From Hofstenia miamia (Eukaryota; Xenacoelomorpha; Acoela), in assembly GCA_004352715.1 (NCBI GenBank), contig SCFE01000004.1, positions 2,294,518 through 2,358,517 of the forward strand: a stretch of 64,000 nt of DNA. Direction: 5' to 3'. Shown piece by piece: positions 45,901 through 60,900 of this stretch. The stretch's first letter is position 1; each line of letters starts with the position of its first letter. Made by a program: the position numbers and the translations under genes. A model generated the notes under the pieces. That model had not been told where the DNA came from, searched no databases, and saw only the letters and a program-made list of their open reading frames with translations.

Positions 45901-48900
45901 ATATTTTTATTATTTGCTTAAAATCCCATAAATTTTAGCTAAAACACTCGTACATATTTTTGGCGATTATAATTCTATAGCACTTAAAAATAGACATCTA
46001 GTTTACATTGCTGTCATTGCTACCGCGCTGAATTTTAGTGATTTTTTAAGTCTAGAACCTTCTTTGGCGATTGGCCTCATCACTGTTTTTTTCCAACCAC
46101 ACGGGTATTCACACTTTTTGCAACTTTCCTGATAATTCTTATAATGTCGCGTTGCCAATAATTCCGAAAATCTGTATAGATTGAAACCAAGTAAAATGAC
46201 TTCCAACTCAATTTGCAAGTCAAGATGATGTATACCATTCTGTAGAACTGTATTGAATACTGACGAGTGGCTAAAAGCAAAGCCTTAACTGCTAAGAAAT
46301 CGAGTCTATCCAAGTTTATACCCCTTAATTCAACTATTGATGTAAGAATTTTTGGCTGTCGACTTCATTTGCTTGCATACTGTATTCGCTGTTGATTTCT
46401 TCATTGCTCTTAAAGTCCATTAAATTTGACTTATAAATTCGTACATCTAGTTAAATTAAATATAGAATATCTTAGCGTTAACGAAAATGTTACATCATTG
46501 CTTTTATCATTATAACACATTGAGAAGTTCACGTTATTGTTTTGCATTATATATTTGGTTTTAGTGGAATATAATTGCAAATAAATAAATATGTATATAT
46601 ATAGTTCATCTTAAAAATACATTTCCAAAAAGTAATACATAATTGTTTGGGCATTTTAGTTGTTCGATATTAGAAATTTTTCAAAATTTTGTACTTTTTT
46701 CAATATGCCCACTATTTAAATCCTGTACTTATTCGCGTAAACAAAACTACATCTGACTTTTAGCACTAGAGTTTAATGCAGCTTGTTATTTTCATAAATG
46801 TTTAGATTTGCGGATCACACGTTGATCAGTTCACCAAAGTTGCAGATATCTTTGAAAACGAGATTCCAGGTGTTGACTTCATTGATTTGAATCTCGGGTG
46901 TCCGCTAGATTTAGTTTATCGCACTGGCGGTGGGAGTGCTTTAATTCCTCATGCACGAAAAGTGTGTTCAGCGGTCAATGGTATATCCTCTGTAACTCTT
47001 TAATTTATAGTTTATATATATCATATCATAAAACTTTGATCCTTAAGATATTCAATGTGTATATTTGGTACATGTTTTTATGCAGCATTGTGTATTGAGT
47101 TGAATTTTAATGAGATTTGTTATTAAAAATATTGTTATCATGCATTAAACGCTTTTTAGGGTGTTGCATTAATCAGTGCTTAACTTATTTTATAATTAGC
47201 GAAACTCAGTTGTTAATTTAACTTTTATTTAAAAAATAACGAAGATTGTATTTTTAGGTTTCTGGTTTCCCCGTCACTGTTAAAATGCGTACTGGTATTA
47301 ATGACAAGTCGCACTTGGCTCATAAACTAATTGCAAGATTAAAAGAAGAAACAAAAGTTCAACTTATCACACTGCATGGTCGTAGTCGTCAAGGGCGATA
47401 TACAGGCAAAGCAGATTGGGAATACATTAAGGAGTGCTCTCAAGTTGCACATCCCATACCATTCTTTGGTAATTGCTTTGCTCCTATTTGGTCGTCTTGT
47501 TGATACACATTTTTTCATCAATAATCTTTCTATGCTCTTTAGGCAATGGAGATGTGCTATCATTTGAAGATTATTATCAACATATAGAAAGTCATGGTGT
47601 CGATGGTGTAATGATTGGCAGGTTTGTTCACTTCTTGTATTTTTATGTTTATTAAGAGTCGAGGTGGCACATTTAAGAATATACACTAGGGTTCGGATTT
47701 TCTCGCCCGTAACCCGTAAGAGGCAAAATTTTAACCCGTAATACCCTGTTTACACGTGACATAAGACAGATCTGTTTCCAATTATCTCAAGACATATGTA
47801 GCGTGTAAACACCCAAAATATCAGACATACGAACTCTCAAGTAGGGTAATTATAAAACAGATGTAGATCAAATAATTTTAATTTTATTGTATGTCTTCTG
47901 TCACGCTGTCACCGTGTAAACACTAAGTCATGAGACATACATGTTTTTTACTGCAGTTATTTAATTATTATGGAAGCAAAATAGCAGTAATTTCGACGTA
48001 TTAAATTAATAATAAATTATTAATAATATATTTCTTAGTATTTTATCCGATTTTCATAATTGAAAATAATATTTTTTCAATTACATATGCATATAATAAT
48101 AATAAGATAATGAAATCAATTAAAAGGAAAAAAGGTGATATCGCGAAGTTACGCTGATTTTAGAGAGGAAACCTTTGTGAAATTCTTACGAAACATAAAT
48201 TGGGACTATGTGTATACATGTTCAAATTTATCCTAAGTCAGATAAACCACTGTTTAAATAAGACAGAACCGTTTAAAGCGAGGTATATAAGAACAGATAG
48301 AATTAACTTAATTAAGGACAACAAAGCAATAAAGGAACAAATGGACATAAAGAAAAAAGCATGGAACATATTAAGACAGGAGAATACCACGGTGAATCTA
48401 TTATACTATAAAGAAACACAACAAAAATTAGCGAAAATGAAAATTCAACAGAAGAATATTAGGGACACATTACTTTCAACCACGTATAGACTGTCAAAGA
48501 CAAGTTGAAATTTTTAAAAAATATACTGAATAAAGAAAAGGAGGCTCATAATGATATTTCAGAAATCAAGGTCAATGAGATAATCTTGAATGATAAGAAA
48601 AGCATAGCAAATCAACTGAACATTGCCTTGGGGAACTGGGATTATATAAGGGTAAAACAAGAAAATATGTAAACAAAGGAGAAAAAGGTAAGGAATATTT
48701 AGCTTCAAATACATCAGTAAGTATGAACTGGAAAAATTAATACCTAGACTTGATCCAAATCTGGTGGAAGCAGTGGTATACCAATTTCATTCTAAAGAAG
48801 TATGTACATAAACTACTTCAGTAAATATTTACTATTTGCAATAAATTTCTCAATACATACTTCCTCATACCCTAATATATTGAAAAAAGCTGATGTACCT

Positions 48901-51900
48901 CCAATATTTAAAGGCGGTGACAACTCTGTGTAAATTATCCTCGGATATCTGTTATACACCCTGTCTCAAAAAGTATTTGAAAAATTGTTAAGTTGGTAAA
49001 TGAAATCATTTCTAAATGATAATGATATCCTTTAAAAGACTTAATATGGGTTTAGAGACGAAATAGGGACCAATGTCGTCTTATTGACATTCGTGGAAGA
49101 AATTAGATTTCATCTTAAAAATATTACTAGCTGCGTAGCCTTATTAGATCTAAGTAAAGCATTCGACAGCATAGACCACTCACTGCTAGAAATTAAACTA
49201 AAAAACTATGGTTTTGAATTAACTTTACGTTCTTTGCTAAAAAGTTTTTTAAATAACAGAAAACAAAGAGTAGGAATCGATAATGTATATTCAGAATACA
49301 TAAGAAAAAAAGAGGTATTCCACAGAGAAGCGTTTAGGGTCCAACTCTGTTTAATTTATACATAATTTATACTTAACTGAATGTGAAATTTGCAGATGAT
49401 ATATGTTTGATTAGTAGAGACAAAGATCTATTCAAGGCAACCAAAAGTTTAGAAAAAGATGTGCTACAAATTATAAATTTTCTCCAACAAAATAAACTTA
49501 ACGTTAATAGCAGTAAAACACAATTTATCCTTTTTCAAAATAAGAAACAAAAAAGTAACATCGTATTAAATTTATCCACCAATTGAGCCAAGCAGCAAAA
49601 TAGAATATTTGGGTGCAGTAATAGATTACAAGCTGACATTTCGTAACTTTCTTCAAAGCGAGATACAGAGAATGGCCGCAGGCTTCCAATATCTAAAACG
49701 GATAAGAAAGGTAAACCAAAGGAAGGAGATATTACATGCATTAGTTATTAGTCATTATATATATGCATACACACTATTAAGCAACATAAGCATCGCCGAT
49801 CAGCAAAGAATAGAGTATTTAACTCTTCCATCTGTGCCATGTGTAACATCGATAAACAGCAAACTGGTAGACAGTTACAACGTTTGTCCATCTTAGCACC
49901 ATTTTACCTAACGAAATACACATGTCTCTTACATAATTGTAAATAAATTGAAAAGAAGCTGTATATGTAAATTTTTCAATGTAAACAAAAGAACAGAGAA
50001 ATGTATAAATAAATTTGAAATGAACAACAATTACTGGTAAGGTGCATTTTCAACAACGGCGAAAACCTGGAATAATCTACCACAAAATGTACATAAATCT
50101 TCATCATTACATAAGTTCAAGAAATTTTTAAAAGAAAACCTGCTTGCTAATCAATTTAAATACGGATATTCGAATAAATTAAATACATGACGAAAATTTT
50201 TATGTTTTTAATTTTTATGTTTTTAATTTAAATTGTTTTTAATTTTATTGTATTGTAATTTTATTTGTATATTATTGTAAGTAGCTTTGTGTGCATTTTT
50301 ATTATATATTGGTAAGGATGTAATTTGTAAATAATTATATATATGTATATGTATACATGTATGTATTGTACTGTGAAAATAAGCACGCAGAATATAAAGC
50401 TATTAAAAAAATATTTAAACATTACTTATGCATTTTAGATAAATTTGCTAACCGCAAGAATTGTTCCAAATGTTATATCTTTCACGCCCAAACAACTGGC
50501 TATTCCACACTTCCCAGACATTACGAAGACAAACACCCAGAGCTATTTCAGCAATTTCTTAGGAAAAGGCAACTTCTTCGACTCCCGAAGCATCAATCGC
50601 GAAGTATTTTAAAACAGAAAAGGAAGTTGCCATCTAACCTGAAAATTGCGCTATTTTTCTGTGTATCCGCGACCCAATTCCTCTTAACTACTACGAAGAT
50701 CCAGCAGTTTCATGGGCGACTGGCATTAAAATTTTGTTATATTTGTTGTATTCTTCGTCAAGAAGTCCTCAAATTTTCCCCCAGATTGTCATGAAAGTAT
50801 ACAAAATCAACTGGAAACAGCCAGGGTAGTTATTGCATTTGACGGTTGGAAAAACACTGTTTTCGGAGATAAACATTCCACCTTTGTAATTTTTGAGGTT
50901 GGAAAAAAGCTGCAATTTTGGACATGTCCAACGAAGATAATTCAATTGCAAGTTTACGCTATGGTGCACACTTGCTCAATCTCATTTTGAAATACTCATT
51001 TTTTGGAGATACAACCACTGAAAAAAGCCAATGAGATTCTTATTTCATACTTTTAGAAAAATGTTGTTAAACGTTTTGTTGACACTCACTGGAACAGTTA
51101 CTTTGCCAGAATTGTCGAGCTTATCCGAAAATTGGAATCTGAAACGTTTGAAGAGGTTTGTCGCGAAGTTTATATTTTAAATCGCGCAAAATCAATTCAT
51201 GAGCCAATTATTTCGCTCTTGAACGCTTTTCACACTGACAGTTATTGTTGGTCTGAGTTTCATACAAAGATTATTTCTCTTACATCGGATTCTTTCAAAA
51301 TGTGTAAGGTTGAACTGCAAGGAATTATTTTTCGATACCTCCCATATTTTGTTTATCATGTTACTGTTTTAATTGGCCTAATCAACGCTGAAATCGATAC
51401 TTTCACTGAAGCACAACTGGAATCGGCAATTAACTGGGCGAAGAAACTAACTCCAAAAGTCGCCGAATGCTTGGAAAAACGACTATTGGACATTTCAATG
51501 GGAACACATGATAACCCCGGAATGATAGTCAGTTTTACCGTGGAGCAATTTTAGATGAAAATTCCATCTTCTGAAGCGACGGTTGAGCGAGGTTTCAGCC
51601 GCCACAAGCAGGTTCAAAGAGGGCTTCTGGCAGCCAATTTTGTGGAAAAAGCACTCTTTGTGCGTTAAAATGCAGGCCGTCTCTACCCAAATTTATGCAT
51701 TTGGAAAAACTACTAGGAGACCAAATACTTTATTTATCAATTTGCAGTATGTTTAATTTTTCAAAAAAATGTGTTAATTATTTGAGCCCGTAAATTTTGA
51801 CGAAAACCGTACGGGCCGGACCCTAGAACATACTTATTTTTTTACGATTACCATTGCTGAGTAGTTTGTTTTGCTCTCTGTCTTCAAAAGTGACACAAGT

Positions 51901-54900
51901 AAAAATAGCACAACAAAATGCAACACTTTTAAAGAAACACTGTGACCCTAGTTTGAAACAGCTAAAGGGACACATGGCGCCATCTAGTGGTTTAATGAGA
52001 GAACTTATTTGCTACACTTTTAATAACTGATGTAATATCATTTGGCAGTTCATTCGTGACACTAACTCAAAATTCGCCATTTTTGAGTTGTCATTTTTGA
52101 AGAGAGGGTGCGGTTTGTAATTATGATTTTGGTACTTTTGGTATTTTATTCCATCCTACTATTAATAATTGGTAGCACAATTTTAATACTGGTGAACTTG
52201 CCAACATTTAAAATAACCATCAGGATTGTAATTAATCGAAGTCATAAAATGGTCAAAAGTACAAATTACAAAGGAACATGCAATCCTGAGATAACTCAAT
52301 GTTTCTCGACAATAGTAGACCAACATGCAAAATAGTATTATTGCTAACGGTAGCTATCCCTCAAAGATTTAATCTACAAAGAGATATAGATATTTTGCTA
52401 TCTTAAAAGTCAAAATTGAAAACTAGTTGATTAATTTGTATCTATGAATTTCTATGAATTTTTTAGATACACTCGAAGTCAAATTTAATTTTTTGATTTT
52501 ATATTTGAGTTTAATAGATCTTAACAGATTTAGAATGTTTTTTTAATTATTAACTTCTATAAGAATATGGGTTTCATGTATAATCAACTAAAAGTTTGCC
52601 TCATTTGACGCTGTTCAATTGTAAATTGATTGCTTCAAAATTTAGGGGCGCATTAATAAAACCATGGATATTCACAGAAATAGCAGAAAGACGCGTATGG
52701 GACATTAGGTCATCAGAACGGTTAGACATTCTTCGCCGCTTTTCTAATTATGGCTTGGAACATTGGGGGTCGGATACCACTGGCGTTGAGAAGACTAGAC
52801 GATTCCTACTTGAATGGCTCTCATTTTTGTGCAGGTACACATTAATTNGCTTCTGGCAGCCAATTTTGTGGAAAAAGCACTCTTTGTGCGTTAAAATGCA
52901 GGCCGTCTCTACCCAAATTTATGCATTTGGAAAAACTACTAGGAGACCAAATACTTTATTTATCAATTTGCAGTATGTTTAATTTTTCAAAAAAATGTGT
53001 TAATTATTTGAGCCCGTAAATTTTGACGAAAACCGTACGGGCCGGACCCTAGAACATACTTATTTTTTTACGATTACCATTGCTGAGTAGTTTGTTTTGC
53101 TCTCTGTCTTCAAAAGTGACACAAGTAAAAATAGCACAACAAAATGCAACACTTTTANACAGCTAATATCAAACCTTGACTGTCTTTAGGCAAAAAAATT
53201 ATCATTGTGAATTGTCAAATGTATTGATTGAATTTTTAATTGGTTGAAAAGTGGCAATTGCATCCTCTCACAAAGTTGTTTGTTCCCTTTTTGCATTCTA
53301 TTTCGGTTTTTTATTTGTTTAAAATTTCTAAAATGTATAGTTGAATTGTTCGTTTATAATGATGCGAAACAATTAGCACGACGTATTAAGGATGTTTTAA
53401 AAAAATTGTTGATGTCTATAAAACGTCTTTAATTAATTGACTATTTTTTAACAATTTATTGTACGATAATGGTAATTTTCTTTGAATATTTTTAAATAAC
53501 TCTTCGACTTTTTGTTTTATTGCAGAAGTTTTGCAGTTTACCGAATTTGCTCCCTTGGAGAATCAATTACTTCAACCATCAAATTCTTTATTTTGCCTGC
53601 TCTTTTTTCTGTTGCTGCATTGCTCTCAGTTATTGCAGTGGTAGTTCCATTACTTTCTTCAAACCAACTAGAAGTTGCTAGTTGTTGTTTCGTGACAGTA
53701 TTCGTAATCTACATCGAAAAACGAATACACTGTGTCTTATCACAAAAAACTCGTATGGTTGTATGTTTTAATTAGTAATTCAAATCGGCAAACTACTTTT
53801 GAAAGTTAAATATCCCAGGTTTTACTAAGTATGTACTACGTATTCTTTTGTCCAAAATGAATAATATTTAATCTATATGTATTTACTTTACTGCCATTCA
53901 TTATTATACTTAGCAAGAGGGAACTAAACTTTTTAAGATTGCAGTTTTGTCCTACTTTTTAGTATTGAAAAGGAATATTTTGTATATCTTAATCTTAAGA
54001 ATGTAAAATGGATTGAACGCTTATTTTTCACTTCATCATCTTAGCATTGGAAATCGGCAAACTACTTTTGAAAGTTAAATATCCCAGGTTTTACTAAGTA
54101 TGTACTACGTATTCTTTTGTCCAAAATGAATAATATTTAATCTATATGTATTTACTTTACTGCCATTCATTATTATACTTAGCAAGAGGGAACTAAACTT
54201 TTTAAGATTGCAGTTTTGTCCTACTTTTTAGTATTGAAAAGGAATATTTTGTATATCTTAATCTTAAGAATGTAAAATGGATTGAACGCTTATTTTTCAC
54301 TTCATCATCTTAGCATTGGAAATCGGCAAACTACTTTTGAAAGTTAAATATCCCAGGTTTTACTAAGTATGTACTACGTATTCTTTTGTCCAAAATGAAT
54401 AATATTTAATCTATATGTATTTACTTTACTGCCATTCATTATTATACTTAGCAAGAGGGAACTAAACTTTTTAAGATTGCAGTTTTGTCCTACTTTTTAG
54501 TATTGAAAAGGAATATTTTGTATATCTTAATCTTAAGAATGTAAAATGGATTGAACGCTTATTTTTCACTTCATCATCTTAGCATTGGAAATCGGCAAAC
54601 TACTTTTGAAAGTTAAATATCCCAGGTTTTACTAAGTATGTACTACGTATTCTTTTGTCCAAAATGAATAATATTTAATCTATATGTATTTACTTTACTG
54701 CCATTCATTATTATACTTAGCAAGAGGGAACTAAACTTTTTAAGATTGCAGTTTTGTCCTACTTTTTAGTATTGAAAAGGAATATTTTGTATATCTTAAT
54801 CTTAAGAATGTAAAATGGATTGAACGCTTATTTTTCACTTCATCATCTTAGCATTGGAAATCGGCAAACTACTTTTGAAAGTTAAATATCCCAGGTTTTA

Positions 54901-57900
54901 CTAAGTATGTACTACGTATTCTTTTGTCCAAAATGAATAATATTTAATCTATATGTATTTACTTTACTGCCATTCATTATTATACTTAGCAAGAGGGAAC
55001 TAAACTTTTTAAGATTGCAGTTTTGTCCTACTTTTTAGTATTGAAAAGGAATATTTTGTATATCTTAATCTTAAGAATGTAAAATGGATTGAACGCTTAT
55101 TTTTCACTTCATCATCTTAGCATTGGAAATCGGCAAACTACTTTTGAAAGTTAAATATCCCAGGTTTTACTAAGTATGTACTACGTATTCTTTTGTCCAA
55201 AATGAATAATATTTAATCTATATGTATTTACTTTACTGCCATTCATTATTATACTTAGCAAGAGGGAACTAAACTTTTTAAGATTGCAGTTTTGTCCTAC
55301 TTTTTAGTATTGAAAAGGAATATTTTGTATATCTTAATCTTAAGAATGTAAAATGGATTGAACGCTTATTTTTCACTTCATCATCTTAGCATTGGAAAAC
55401 TAATAAAATGTATTAAGCAAAGCTGCAAATAAAATAAGAGAAGCTATGCATATTTTGGCAATTAAAATATTTAGTAAATTTTCAAAAAATTTCCCAGTGT
55501 TTTTATATTAAATTCGGTAATAATGATCGAAAAATTGCTTGTATAATATCGTATGCATTGAAAATTAGCGACTTAAATTTTCGCCGTAAAAAACTTACAA
55601 AGCATTTCATAACGTGCAATTTTCATTCTCGAGGAAAAGTTACGCATTCTTTTAAGGGTAGTTTGGAAAACAAATTATTCGCGCATATAAAATTTTTTCA
55701 AGAAAAGTTAAATGAAAAATTATATCCATGGTCTTAGTGATATACCGCAATATTTGCAACTGGGTTCATTGCTATTTATTGATTTTATTAGTGACTCCCC
55801 CTACATTTCTTCCATTCTCTATCAGGGGCGTACGCAGGATTTTCTGCCGGGGGAAATCTTAGTCATGACGAAAAAGTTTGAAAATGCTGAGAAAAGAGAC
55901 CCTAAAATGCATTCCACGACCTTAGAATTAAATTTTTATTTTTTTACTGAAATTTTTTTGATTTATCCAGTCAAAATCACAAAAACAAAAAAGTAAAACA
56001 AAAAAGCACCTACAGAAAAATATATAAGAAGTCACTTAAGTTTATTTTTCTTAGCTGATCTAATCACCAACAGCTCGTTTATGTTCTTTTTTGTCAACTT
56101 TATTCGCTTTGTTGTAATCGTGTTCCTTATGGCGTTGCTAAATCGTTCAGATTGTGGTTTCTATTCCAAGGTAACAACGTGCAATGATTTTTAGGTATGA
56201 AAATGAGGAATCCTTCCAGAAATTTAGCAAGTTAAATTTAGCCTTGTCGATGCACAATGTAGATACATATGACATATACTTTTCAAGTTCATTTGCCGAT
56301 TGTAGCTGCATAATGGGTTTCGCTATCTGAGTTGGAATCAAAAAATGTACGTGATTTAGCTGATGTTTTGGCTTTCTTGCTTGGAGTACATGCAGTGATG
56401 CTAAGTTGTTCAAGATGACGCAGTATTTGTTGTTTTGAAATCCGTTTTGATTTTACATAAATTCGATGATAATGTCGTGGTTCAAGTGAGGTTGCTATAA
56501 AGTGATAAGCAGTTAACTTCCGCATACATTTTCATGTACAAATCGTGTCAAGTCATTTCACAACTCATTACATCCATCATCGTCTTGAGAATTGTTAAGC
56601 TTTCGAAGTAATTTTTGGTTCACGGGTATGACGAGATTAATTCTTTAGAGAGAATAGGGGTAGCATGCACAAAACAAATTAGAATTGATAAGAGCGACTT
56701 TATGAATGGTCGTTTTAAAGATGACAGTTTATCAAAATAATCTTTTTCGCACAAAATTCGTTTAACACTGTCTTTTTAGTGTCAATTGACATTAGCATAT
56801 AATAAGTATTCCACCGTGTTGGGCATTTCTGCTTCAATTTATGTTCAAACTGTTTATTTAAGCCACTTTGCTTAAAATAGCGGACAATTTCTTTGGCTGA
56901 TATTAAGCTGCATATTAAAATATTTGATGGAGAAAGTGCTGTTCTCAGCGCAAGATTGACGATCAAAAACAGATTCCACAGAAGCAACAAATTTAGAGTC
57001 ACTATCAGTCGTACAAACTGGTGTACCAGGTAAAGGGTTAATATCACAAAATGGCTTAAGCTTAAGTTTCAAATCTGTCATAATGTTATGAGCATGCTTA
57101 GACTGCATTTGGTATGCACTAACTGATATGGTTCCTGATTTTTTACTGAAATTCTCATCGATAAACGAAATGTTTATTGCGGTATAATGATCTTGTGTAT
57201 ATTTCGATGTCCATTGATCAAACTGAAATGCCATATTGGAGACATTTAATAAAATTCATTCTGCTGAAAGCTTCTGTGCTAAGTTGAAGCAAAAAGTGCT
57301 AGAAAGCTGAACATCAATATTCTGTTGAGGTAGCTTGTCTCATTTTTATGAGTTGTTGGTGGAGCTCGACTCTAATAAACGTTGAGCTTCTGCGGTTGTT
57401 ATTATCGCTTTATTATACCTTGAAATTACATTTTTTGTGAAAAAATTGACGAAACAGTAAAATTCATGTTGTCTGAAGTACGATTTTCCTAATAAATTTT
57501 TGGTAAACATTATGGAATAATGTAAAAATAAGTATAACGTTAGACTGTCTGCAGTAGTGAGTTGCCTGGTATATCTCAATGATCTGAAGCAGAGATGGAA
57601 TCGGGTCGAGAGTTTAAATCCTGACCAGACCCGAACTCAAAATGAAAATTTTAACCAGATTTCAGCCCGAATTTCAAAAATCAAGCATTGAATTGATAAA
57701 AATTGTTTAAATGTCTACCTAAAATATATTTTTTTTGATGTTTTGAAAAGGAATTTAGTATTTCTAAGACCTTCTATGGTGTCAGCTACCAGTGAGGAGC
57801 GTCTTGCAGTTACAGAATCCCGCACCAAGAGAAGTCTCTCTTAGATCGACCAGGTGCCTCTTTAAAAACAAATCGAGGTGAAAATCTTTTTATTTCAAAA

Positions 57901-60900
57901 GATAATTCATTCATGAAATACAAGCAGATGCATGATAAAATAAATGTCTATAAATGGAAAACACTAGTTTTTTTTGTTCAAGTTATTCGTGCTGCTTATT
58001 AGGTTACTTATCTTACCATTATAAACGCCTTGATACGAGTTAGTTCTTTTTAATCCAACTTAATTGTTCGGTAAACAATCTAACACCAAGTTGAAATGTC
58101 CTTGATATACACATTACAATGATCACAAAAAATTCGTATTTTATCTTATTAAACCTAAGAAGACATTTTTCCACCCGAACTCAACACATGTTGCTTTGAA
58201 GAACTCAAACCGAACCCGATTCCACCTCTGATCTGAAGACGATTTTGCTCTTCAGGGTGATCAGTCAATGCTATAAATGTCGGACACTCGGCTACCTAGA
58301 AATATCAAATAATGCTACTCCTGAATATCCCTCATTTTCTTATAAAGCTCATGTCTGTTTGTAGCATACCATACGTTTTCGGAAGGAAACGTGTGGGAAT
58401 GAATGAAACCCAGGCTGAAGCTAGCGTCAAAAGGCGAAGGAACTTCTTCATATGTTTCGCGTAACATGAATTGTTTTAACTTCGAACCACTATCATGCGA
58501 CTTACAATTTAATATACATTAGTTTTTGTTATCAATGCTTAAAGAGGGAGAAACAATTAAATTCCCCAAGATATTAATATTATTACGACAACAATGAGAT
58601 CTTAAATCAGCAAAGTGACTATGATAATCAACGGCAAGCTGTTTATACGTTTCAAGAAACTGTAATTTCATAATTGAATCTTTCTTTCCTCGGTTATTTG
58701 CGCAGCTTCGCCCATATTGCATTTTGCACCACTGTGAGAATATTTATTGAACTGTCAGTAAGTTTTTTAGTCATTTGTTACAAAGTTATTCTTATTTATC
58801 TATTTTAGAATTAGGAAGCTTATTAGCAGTTAAGCCAAATATTTCATTCAAGAAAATTTATAGAACTGGAAAGCGCATGCAATAATTAAAAAAATATTGT
58901 TGATGTTATACATTTGAATCTTGTGCATCTGAACCAGTGTTCTAGATTCATAAAACCTTATCAGTTGCCCAAGACAATTTATTTAAAAGTTGAATAAATT
59001 AATAATGAATAAATGATTGATTACAATTTCTTCACTAAATTTCATTGATTTGAATTAGTGAGTTATTTTTGTTTAGATATATTCCTGTTGACTTGCTCGA
59101 AGTATTGCCTCAAAAAATTAACGACAGACCTCCAGAATTCTTTGGTCGTGATGATTTGGAAACCCTGATGTGCAGTCGCAATTGTAAAGATTGGGTTAAA
59201 ATTAGGTTTGATCATTTTAGTAAAATATTTCGCATGGTTTTTTCAAGAAAATGTACAATTAACATTAATTTTGCTTACAAATATTGTTTACATAAGAATA
59301 TTTCTCAATATAACGTGGTAATTTAAAAGCATTATATTTAAAAAGTATTTTGAAAATGTTAGCAGGAGCATTCTTCTCTTCCTCTATATATTTCAAAATT
59401 TAAAAATATTTAGATTTTTTTTCAAAAGTAGAAATATATGTATTGCTTGCCTGGGTTTTATCGAATATTGAATGAGTCAATACCAACTATGTGTATTTAT
59501 CGAAGGTGATGTCAGAAATTTATTCATAAATACTCAATTGCTTATATTATCGCTTTATCTCTTTGTGTCACAATTGATATAACCATTGAGCAGTACACTT
59601 GCTTCACTGGAACGGACATTAATCATTATCTTCCCCATATTTTGTAGGCCTTTAAATTGGAGCAGGGTATGTCCTTGTTGTATTCTTGCCTGATATTGTC
59701 CTATTGTTATTATATTTTGAGAGTTGACTTCGCACTTTTTGTGATGCTCCCAATGTCATGATTGTATATAATTCCTGGAGTGTTTTTAAGGTTTTGTATC
59801 GTTTTGTCTATAATATAAACTTGTAGATTTTCATAGGTCTCAATTTAGTTAAAAGTTCTTTAACTAAGTTAATTTTATGAAGTTCGAAACAATTTTTAGT
59901 ATTTTTTCAAAACGATGTATTTTGTCTTGTTTATGAAGATCGACTTTTCCTCATCAACCTCAATAAGATATTCATTTTTATCAACTAAATGAAAATGCTA
60001 TATCTTTCTGCGAAACATGCTGTAAGAATGATGAGAAACCCAAGTGTTTTCTGAAACTCAGATGTAACTAAGCTTGAGTTTTGAGAACCCTGGAGGATTA
60101 CCAAAGAATAATATCTAGCCAGCCCACGTTTGTGAAGAGTTGAATTTTAAGATTAGATGTAGCATATAAACCGTAAGTATGTCTGAAAATATTAACTCAC
60201 AAACTAGCCCTGGCCCACCACTTCAAGTTTGGTGCAACCTATGCGTATACAGACGCTCTTTCATCTCTTCTAAAACTGTAATAGTGAAAATGTATCCAAC
60301 TTTTTTAAAACTATAGCACCTAAAACTAATTCGTGTTCACATTTAGAATTTTTATCTAAATTTCTTTTAAGTTTTGAAAATTCAGAAAAGGTAATTTAAA
60401 TTAGCTATTTTTCAAGCATATCAGAATACTTTCGTATTAACCTCAAACCGCTTATTTTTCCTTGAAAATAGCAAACTCTTTTGTTCATTATATTCTACAA
60501 TTTCCGCCAAGCCTATTTGGATTTTCTCACATTTATGTTTAAGTGTGCTTTTCTATTGTGAAAAATTGGCATGGAAATTATTTGTTTTTTAATACACTAA
60601 CATGGCATTTTTCAGTGGAACGTCCGATTTTTACAAAAACATTTAAATTGTTCCCATACTTTCTGTTCAGATAATAGTGTTCTACCGTCAATTGCAGCAA
60701 CGAACTTCAACGACTTTGTCTTTGTCAATAGATGACCCAAGTCCCATCATTGGGGGACGAGCCACCACGGCAACTCATTACTTTACACTATCTATTCATA
60801 TGCATTTTAATCACACTGTCATTAAGTTCTGTTTTTTATTATTAGTTTATTGAAAATATTTTTAGTGAAATGCTGTTAGGAAAAGTACCCGACAATTTCC

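Larger units (their letters stand above)
47686..51826 (+). mobile_element. hAT transposon with nested LINE, in DUS3L intron 9
   Basis: Ends are CTAGGGTTCGG (47686) and CCGGACCCTAG (51826), imperfect inverted repeats, with GCCCGTAA/CCCGTA motifs next to both ends. Flanking 8-mers GAATATAC and GAACATAC agree at 7 of 8 positions but need a two-base offset on the left, so the target duplication is only suggestive. Transposase pieces lie near 50357-51720 on the plus strand. A LINE occupies about 48.15-50.33 kb. Confidence 0.75.

Noticed and set aside
52848-53157. A second hAT copy in intron 10
   Set aside because: The duplicated block includes non-transposon flank and is bounded by single Ns, so it is an assembly duplication.
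53512-53775. Hydrophobic frame with an upstream AG as an extra DUS3L exon
   Set aside because: Exon 10 (FLCR) joins exon 11 (YIPVDLLE) in perfect phase as in known Dus3 proteins. No such hydrophobic insert exists in the family.
53782-55395. Regularly spaced repeats suggesting a CRISPR array
   Set aside because: The entire 269-base unit is repeated with no variable spacers, and the context is an animal intron. It is a tandem satellite-like array.
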